Shown here: positions 6,741 through 10,303 of the stretch, piece by piece
Numbering within the stretch: the first letter of the stretch is position 1
Layout: each line of letters begins with the position of its first letter
DNA from: Acidaminococcaceae bacterium
Lineage (GTDB): Bacteria; Bacillota; Negativicutes; Acidaminococcales; Acidaminococcaceae
Assembly (NCBI GenBank): GCA_017443165.1
Contig: JAFSOW010000251.1
Coordinates: forward strand, 1-10,303
Direction: 5' to 3'
Length of the DNA stretch: 10,303 bases
Translations under genes and position numbers: made by a program
Notes under the pieces: generated by a model
What the model saw: only the letters and a program-made list of their open reading frames with translations
The model's database searches: none
Told to the model about the DNA's origin: nothing

Positions 6741-7805
6741 CTATGGGAGATACTGCGTCAGTTCGCTGAATTCCACTCTGTGCAGGAAACTTTCCCCGAT
6801 TCTTTTCAGAAGAATCAGCGTCAGCCGCGAACCGCGCTTCTTTTTATCCAGAGCAATGGCCTGCAGGAAATCTTCCTGCTGCATATCCACAGCAGCCGGA
6901 AGCTGGAATTTCTGCAGGAGTTCAGCAATCCGGTCAGCAGTACCCGATTCTGTCAGCCCTAGTTTTTCCGACCGGCATGTCAGCAGTACCATACCGATGC
7001 CCACGCCTTCCCCGTGGCTGTATCTGTCAAAACGGAACGTCTTTTCTACCGCGTGCCCCAGAGTATGCCCGAAGTTCAGCAGCATCCGTTCCCCTGTATC
7101 AAATTCGTCATGCTCCACAATACGGGCTTTGATGTTACAGCATGTTTCGATAATCTCATCCGCACAAGCCAGCAGTTCCGCGTCGTTTTGTATCTTCTCC
7201 AGCCTCATAAACAACTCCTTGTCCATGATGCAGCCATATTTGATCACTTCTGCCAGTCCGTCGTGAAGGTAACGTACCGGCAGTGTCTTCAATACGTCCG
7301 GATCAATAAAAACTGCTTTGGGCTGGTAAAAAGCGCCTACCAGATTTTTTCCGCTTGGCAGATCAACGGCGACTTTGCCGCCCACACTGCTGTCTACCGC
7401 AGCCAACAGGGATGTAGGAATCTGAATAAAAGCCACGCCGCGCAAAAAAGTTGCCGCTGCAAGACCTCCCATGTCCCCGGTCACGCCGCCGCCCAAAGCC
7501 AGCACCGCGTCACTGCGGGTAAGACCGGCTTCCGCCAGCCCGTCGTACAGGGAGCCCAGCGTTTTCAGGTTTTTGCTTTCTTCCCCTGCCGGGAAGGCCA
7601 GCACCGTACTCGCAAAGCCTTCTTTTTCCAGAGATTCCCGCAAAAGAGAAACATACAGCGGCCCTACATGGCTGTCTGTAATGATAGCGATTTTCTCCGC
7701 TTTGGGGAGAAGCGTTTTAATTTTGCCTCCAACATGGGGCAGAAGGCCTCTTTCAATTTCAATATCATAACTTTTGGATCCTAAATCCACATGAACAATA
7801 CGCAT
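6741..7805 (-). CDS. aroB: 3-dehydroquinate synthase
   Basis: Cyclises DAHP to 3-dehydroquinate with NAD+ and a divalent metal (zinc in most enzymes). The 354-residue length is normal. Motifs are GEESKNL (74-80), the glycine-rich GGGVTGDMGG (105-114), PTSLLAAVDSSVGGKVAVDL (130-149) and NLVGAFYQP (154-162). The metal ligands are visible as E185 in AEVIKYG, H247 in NFGHTLGHA and H264 in YSHGEGVGIGM. DKKKRG (320-325) is the usual C-terminal lysine cluster. It starts 9 nt after the tyrA stop, and its GAGGA ribosome site overlaps that TGA, which suggests coupling. It is followed by a 58-nt AT-rich gap before aroA in which I see no convincing promoter. Confidence 0.98.
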   Translation of the reverse strand: MRIVHVDLGSKSYDIEIERGLLPHVGGKIKTLLPKAEKIAIITDSHVGPLYVSLLRESLEKEGFASTVLAFPAGEESKNLKTLGSLYDGLAEAGLTRSDAVLALGGGVTGDMGGLAAATFLRGVAFIQIPTSLLAAVDSSVGGKVAVDLPSGKNLVGAFYQPKAVFIDPDVLKTLPVRYLHDGLAEVIKYGCIMDKELFMRLEKIQNDAELLACADEIIETCCNIKARIVEHDEFDTGERMLLNFGHTLGHAVEKTFRFDRYSHGEGVGIGMVLLTCRSEKLGLTESGTADRIAELLQKFQLPAAVDMQQEDFLQAIALDKKKRGSRLTLILLKRIGESFLHRVEFSELTQYLP

Positions 7806-7814
7806 GATAATTCC

Positions 7815-8687
7815 TCAATATAACATCCTTCTCCTGGGTCCTGCTTCCCGCATGATTTCCTTCAGCGCTTCCCTGTCACTTTCCACAATGGCCTTTTTCC
7901 ACCGCTCCAGTTGGCTCTGATAGTTTTCAATCTCCGCAATCACGTTATCTCTGTTAGACAGGAACAGGTCGCTCCACAGGTCCGGATTAATATCCGCTAC
8001 CCGGGTGGCGTCCCGGAAACCTCCCGCAATAAAGTATTGGGTGTTTTCATTGTAGGACGCGCTGTTTACCAGCGCAACTGCTGTAATATGGGGCAGGTCG
8101 CTGGTGTAGGCAATGATTTTGTCATGATCTTCCATGGAAACTTTGACCGAACGGGCGCAGCCAAGGGTCTTCGCAAATTCTTCCAGCCAGTTCACAGCTT
8201 CCGGTGTATTCTTCTCCGTTGGCACGATAATATAGTTGGAATTGTTAAAGATGGCGGCGTCCGACATTCCGAGACCGCTTCCCTGCCGGCCCGCCATGGG
8301 GTGGCCGGATATAAACTCGCATCCTTCCGGCAGCAACTCCTGAATTTCACGGGGCATCGTTCCCTTGACGCCGGTAGCGTCTGTCATCAGCATGCCCTCC
8401 GCAAAGTTATGTACATTCTGCCGTACAAAACCCATAACTGCTTCCGGGTAAACGCTGCATATGATAATATCCGCTTCTTTCAGATTGCTGCCGTCTTCTT
8501 CTACCACTTCGTCAATCATATTGGCGTTCAGGCAAGCCCTGGCAATGCCATGGCTGATGTCCATACCAAGAATCTTCCTGACTTTTAAATTACGCAGCGC
8601 TTTTGCATAGGAACCGCCGATGAGCCCCAGACCCACGATGGCGAAAGTTAATTCGCGAAGCGGTTTTTCCTGATACTGTTTAATCAT
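7815..8687 (-). CDS. tyrA: Prephenate dehydrogenase
   Basis: Oxidatively decarboxylates prephenate to 4-hydroxyphenylpyruvate, the Tyr branch. The 290 residues form a monofunctional enzyme with no mutase domain and no ACT domain. The Rossmann motif GLGLIGGS is at 19-26. D43 at the end of the second strand (ILGMDIS) suggests NAD rather than NADP preference. SGHPMAGR (127-134) carries H129, the position of the catalytic histidine, and SDLPH (196-200) and GGFRDATRVA (222-231) are prephenate-binding segments. The C-terminus is a helical dimerisation domain ending RRRMLY. The ATG follows AGGGGAAAG by about 9 nt and lies 21 nt after aroF. Without an ACT domain, Tyr feedback would have to come from AroF, from active-site competition or from the operon leader. 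Confidence 0.96.
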   Translation of the reverse strand: MIKQYQEKPLRELTFAIVGLGLIGGSYAKALRNLKVRKILGMDISHGIARACLNANMIDEVVEEDGSNLKEADIIICSVYPEAVMGFVRQNVHNFAEGMLMTDATGVKGTMPREIQELLPEGCEFISGHPMAGRQGSGLGMSDAAIFNNSNYIIVPTEKNTPEAVNWLEEFAKTLGCARSVKVSMEDHDKIIAYTSDLPHITAVALVNSASYNENTQYFIAGGFRDATRVADINPDLWSDLFLSNRDNVIAEIENYQSQLERWKKAIVESDREALKEIMREAGPRRRMLY

Positions 8688-8708
8688 CTTTTCACTTTCC
8701 CCTGTCTC

Positions 8709-9722
8709 TTACAGATCCCGCCCGATAATGCGGGCAATGCCCTTCAGTTCGCCCATCAGCTCTGCAAAGCGTTCCGGCTTCAGGGACTGGGCCCCGTCGC
8801 ACAACGCTTTTTCCGGATCATTATGTACCTCGATAATCAGCCCGTCCGCTCCAACAGCAACTGCCGCCTTGGCAAGGGCAGGCACCATCCACCACAGACC
8901 TGCAGCATGGCTGGGATCCACGATAACCGGCAGATGGCTCAGTTTCTTGGCTGCGCAGACGGCACTGAGATCCAGCGTATTCCGGGTATATGTTTCATAG
9001 GTGCGGATGCCCCGCTCGCACAGGATGACATTGGTGTTGCCTTCCGCCATAATATATTCTGCGCTCATGATCCACTCCTGAACCGTAGCAGCTAAACCAC
9101 GTTTCAGCAGGATTGGTTTATTCGTCTTGCCTAATTCTTTCAGCAGGGAATAATTCTGCATATTGCGCGCGCCTACCTGGATCAGGTCTACATCTTCCAC
9201 GAATTTATCCAGCACATCGGCGCTCATGATTTCCGTAACGATGGGCAAACCGGTTTCCGCTTTTGCTTCTTTCAGCAGCTCAAGCCCGGGCATCCCCATA
9301 CCCTGGAACGAATACGGAGAAGTGCGCGGTTTGAAAGCGCCGCCACGCATCAGGTGCGCCCCTGCCATTTTCACGGACTTTGCTACACCGATGATTTGCT
9401 CCCGGGTTTCCACGCTGCAGGGACCCGCGATGACCTGCATCTGCCTCCCACCGATTTTCACACCGGCCACGTCAATGACACTGTCATCCGGATGGAAAGC
9501 CCGGTTTGCCCGTTTAAACGGTTCCTGGACCCGCAGGACCTTCTCGATCCAGTCATTGACCATAATATCATGCGGATTGAGAGTACTGGTATCGCCTACC
9601 ACGCCTAAAATGGCCGCCTGGTTACCGGTGCTCAGGTCAATTTTAAAGCCCTTCGCTTCCAGACCGGCGATAATCTTATTTCTCTCTTCAATGGGGGCAT
9701 TGGGTTTCATTACGATAATCAT
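8709..9722 (-). CDS. aroF: 3-deoxy-7-phosphoheptulonate (DAHP) synthase, type I-beta with N-terminal regulatory domain
   Basis: Condenses PEP and erythrose-4-phosphate, the committed step. The 337 residues are an N-terminal ferredoxin-like domain (1 to about 70, MIIVMKPNAPIEERNKII at the start) and a KDO8P-synthase-like barrel. AGPCSVE (99-105), KPRTSPYSFQG (131-141), DPSHAAG (269-275), IEVHNDP (297-303) and CDGAQSL (308-314) are clear. The four metal ligands C102, H272, E298 and D309 fall at the numbers I recall for the Thermotoga maritima enzyme, which supports this start. In that relative the N-terminal domain gives feedback inhibition by aromatic amino acids; the same is likely here. AAGGAG lies 12 nt before the ATG, a long spacing. 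This is the first structural gene of the operon, 29 nt past an intrinsic terminator that probably acts as an attenuator. Confidence 0.98.
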   Translation of the reverse strand: MIIVMKPNAPIEERNKIIAGLEAKGFKIDLSTGNQAAILGVVGDTSTLNPHDIMVNDWIEKVLRVQEPFKRANRAFHPDDSVIDVAGVKIGGRQMQVIAGPCSVETREQIIGVAKSVKMAGAHLMRGGAFKPRTSPYSFQGMGMPGLELLKEAKAETGLPIVTEIMSADVLDKFVEDVDLIQVGARNMQNYSLLKELGKTNKPILLKRGLAATVQEWIMSAEYIMAEGNTNVILCERGIRTYETYTRNTLDLSAVCAAKKLSHLPVIVDPSHAAGLWWMVPALAKAAVAVGADGLIIEVHNDPEKALCDGAQSLKPERFAELMGELKGIARIIGRDL

Positions 9723-9751
9723 GGTGAACGCACTCTCCTTTTTCCTGTACT

Positions 9752-9780
9752 AAAAAAGCGGGCTCGTAAAAGAGCCCGCC
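9752..9780 (-). terminator. Intrinsic terminator in the aroF leader, probable attenuator
   Basis: GCGGGCTC (9779-9772) and GAGCCCGC (9765-9758) form a perfect 8-bp GC-rich stem with a 6-nt loop (TTTTAC), followed by six T residues (9757-9752). A G-T and an A-T pair could extend the stem. It lies between the leader peptide and aroF in the direction of transcription. It would therefore cut off the whole operon unless prevented from forming, which is the attenuator arrangement. Confidence 0.93.
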
Positions 9781-9818
9781 TGCATTTGGTTGGCAGCCTT
9801 CGAAGTCCCTTCGCCGGC
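9776..9818 (-). promoter_or_regulatory. Candidate competing hairpin and antiterminator of the aroF leader
   Basis: A hairpin at 9818-9796 pairs GCC with GGC and CGAAG with CTTCG around a GGA loop, with a 2x2 internal loop. Its 3' arm overlaps a second possible pairing: CTGCC (9796-9792) with GGCGG (9780-9776), five pairs including one G-U, plus two more pairs after a mismatch. That second stem uses the 5' arm of the terminator. The three structures are mutually exclusive in the order expected for attenuation. The pairings are read by eye; no folding energy was computed. Confidence 0.5.
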
Positions 9819-9835
9819 CTTTTCTGTTTACGATT

Positions 9836-9940
9836 CTATGCTTTTTTCTGTTTTTCCCACGCAAAATAGCCATAGCCGCAATAATAGCTATAGCTGAAGG
9901 AAAAAACATAATTTGCCGCAAACACAGAATTCGTTTTCAT
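9836..9940 (-). CDS. Aromatic amino acid operon leader peptide, 34 aa
   Basis: Seen directly: CAGGTG (9951-9946) lies 5 nt before an ATG that opens a 34-codon ORF ending in TAG. Residues 13-28 read FSFSYSYYCGYGYFAW. In total it has six Tyr, four Phe and one Trp, 11 aromatics in 34, with Tyr codons clustered at 17, 19, 20, 23 and 25. It ends EKQKKA. It lies between a promoter and an intrinsic terminator, in front of a Phe/Tyr pathway operon. By analogy with the PheL and TrpL leader peptides of enterobacteria, the likely role is to stall the ribosome when Tyr- or Phe-tRNA is scarce and so prevent terminator formation. The peptide itself need not have a function. A longer alternative frame across the same bases lacks a ribosome site and reads through the terminator. 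Confidence 0.88.
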   Translation of the reverse strand: MKTNSVFAANYVFSFSYSYYCGYGYFAWEKQKKA

Positions 9941-9969
9941 ACTTGCACCTGAATCAATAAAAGTAATCT

Positions 9970-9983
9970 TTAATTATAATTAA
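9970..9983. promoter_or_regulatory. 14-bp perfect palindrome containing a second -10-like box
   Basis: TTAATTATAATTAA is its own reverse complement and contains TATAAT (9978-9973, minus strand). No good -35 lies 16-18 nt upstream, so it is a weak secondary promoter candidate. As a palindrome about 20 nt downstream of the main predicted start it could instead be an operator. Confidence 0.3.
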
Positions 9984-10005
9984 CCAATTACGTATACATA
10001 CAGTC

Positions 10006-10034
10006 AGTGTAAACCTATTTGATATTTCCGTCAA
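10006..10034 (-). promoter_or_regulatory. Probable promoter of the aro operon
   Basis: TTGACG (10034-10029, five of six to consensus) and TACACT (10011-10006, four of six) are separated by exactly 17 nt. The predicted start near 9999 gives a leader of about 60 nt before the leader-peptide ATG. It lies in the non-coding stretch between the upstream gene and the operon. Confidence 0.55.
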
Positions 10035-10091
10035 GAAGCACTTGTGTAACGCATTTAACAGTTTTCCAGGTATCGCCCTTGCCTTAAAACT

Positions 10092-10303
10092 CTATTTCTG
10101 CAAATTATCCCCCGGCAATCCGCTCACATAATATGTGTACATGACGTAATTTGCCAGCGCGTCTTCATATTCGTGCTGGGGATAAGGCTCATCTATTTTA
10201 TCCACAAACTGCATCTCCCGACTGAAATAATAGGCTTTGTCGCCAAAAAAGCCCAGAGCGCAGTCCGGCTCCGGATACTGCTGCAGCAGATTCCGGCCGA
10301 TAA
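10092..10303 (-). CDS. C-terminal end of an unrecognised protein, partial
   Basis: An open frame of 69 codons enters from the right edge (first whole codon at 10301-10299) and ends in TAG at 10092. It includes PEPDCALGFFGDKAYYFSRE, MQFVDKIDEPYPQHEYEDAL and NYVMYTYYVSGLPGDNLQK. Composition is natural for a soluble or periplasmic domain rich in Tyr, Asp and Glu, and the strand matches the rest of the window. The other two minus-strand frames are closed by stops. I do not recognise a family and assign no function. No clear intrinsic terminator follows it in the 60 nt before the aro promoter. Confidence 0.65.
   Translation of the reverse strand, partial: IGRNLLQQYPEPDCALGFFGDKAYYFSREMQFVDKIDEPYPQHEYEDALANYVMYTYYVSGLPGDNLQK

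Noticed and set aside
9688..9921. A 77-codon frame on the minus strand over the aro leader, with a membrane-like start (MFFPSAIAIIAAMAIL)
   Set aside because: No ribosome site precedes it, it reads through the terminator hairpin and into the start of aroF, and the overlapping leader-peptide frame has a proper ribosome site and pathway-matched codons. The hydrophobic look comes from GCTAT-type repeats read in the other frame.
9723..9999. T-box riboswitch in the aroF leader
   Set aside because: I see no T-box core sequence (AGGGTGG-type) before the terminator, while a leader ORF with its own ribosome site is present.
1..10303. Plus-strand ORFs of 60-260 codons across the window
   Set aside because: All overlap confidently identified minus-strand enzyme genes or their leader, have no ribosome site pattern or domain, and read as antisense shadows.
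1..10303. Insertion sequences, CRISPR arrays, tRNA or rRNA genes, attachment sites
   Set aside because: No regularly spaced repeats, transposase motifs, cloverleaf-like sequences or rRNA-like stretches were seen on either strand.

Overview
The window is about 10.3 kb of minus-strand genes with bacterial operon spacing. It is dominated by one aromatic amino acid operon. In transcription order (high to low coordinates) this reads aroF, tyrA, aroB, aroA, aroC, pheA, aroE, aroK, aroQ. All seven enzymes from erythrose-4-phosphate plus PEP to chorismate are present. They are joined by a chorismate mutase/prephenate dehydratase (PheA) and a prephenate dehydrogenase (TyrA), so only the final aminotransferase is missing for Phe and Tyr. 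Past the operon lies the 5' part of waaA (kdtA), the lipopolysaccharide Kdo transferase, which runs off the left edge. Firmicute-style enzymes (AroF of the Thermotoga/Bacillus type, PheA with a mutase domain, purine-rich ribosome binding sites) beside an LPS gene suggest a diderm Firmicute of the Negativicutes. The genus cannot be resolved from this window, and the assignment is inference.

Region by region. 10303-10092 is the C-terminal end of an unrecognised minus-strand gene. 10091-9723 is the operon control region: a sigma70-type promoter (10034-10006), a 34-codon leader peptide packed with Tyr and Phe codons (9940-9836), a hairpin (9818-9796) and a strong intrinsic terminator (9780-9752) just before aroF. 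This has the layout of leader-peptide transcription attenuation. 9722-1225 holds the nine aro genes. Most are tightly spaced or nearly abutting. The widest gaps are aroA-aroC (76 nt, with a good internal promoter candidate), aroE-aroK (69 nt) and aroB-aroA (58 nt). 1224-946 separates aroQ from waaA. It holds a promoter-like stretch, a very good Shine-Dalgarno sequence and a 26-codon cysteine-rich micro-ORF, which overlaps a fold that could be a terminator or an SD-sequestering structure. No gene-free stretch longer than about 300 bases is left unexplained.

How it works together: AroF commits carbon to the pathway and AroB, AroQ, AroE, AroK, AroA and AroC carry it to chorismate. PheA and TyrA then split it toward phenylpyruvate and 4-hydroxyphenylpyruvate. 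Control appears layered: attenuation by Tyr/Phe charging at the leader, feedback through the AroF N-terminal domain and the PheA ACT domain, and possibly an internal promoter that separates aroC-pheA-aroE-aroK-aroQ from the upstream four genes.
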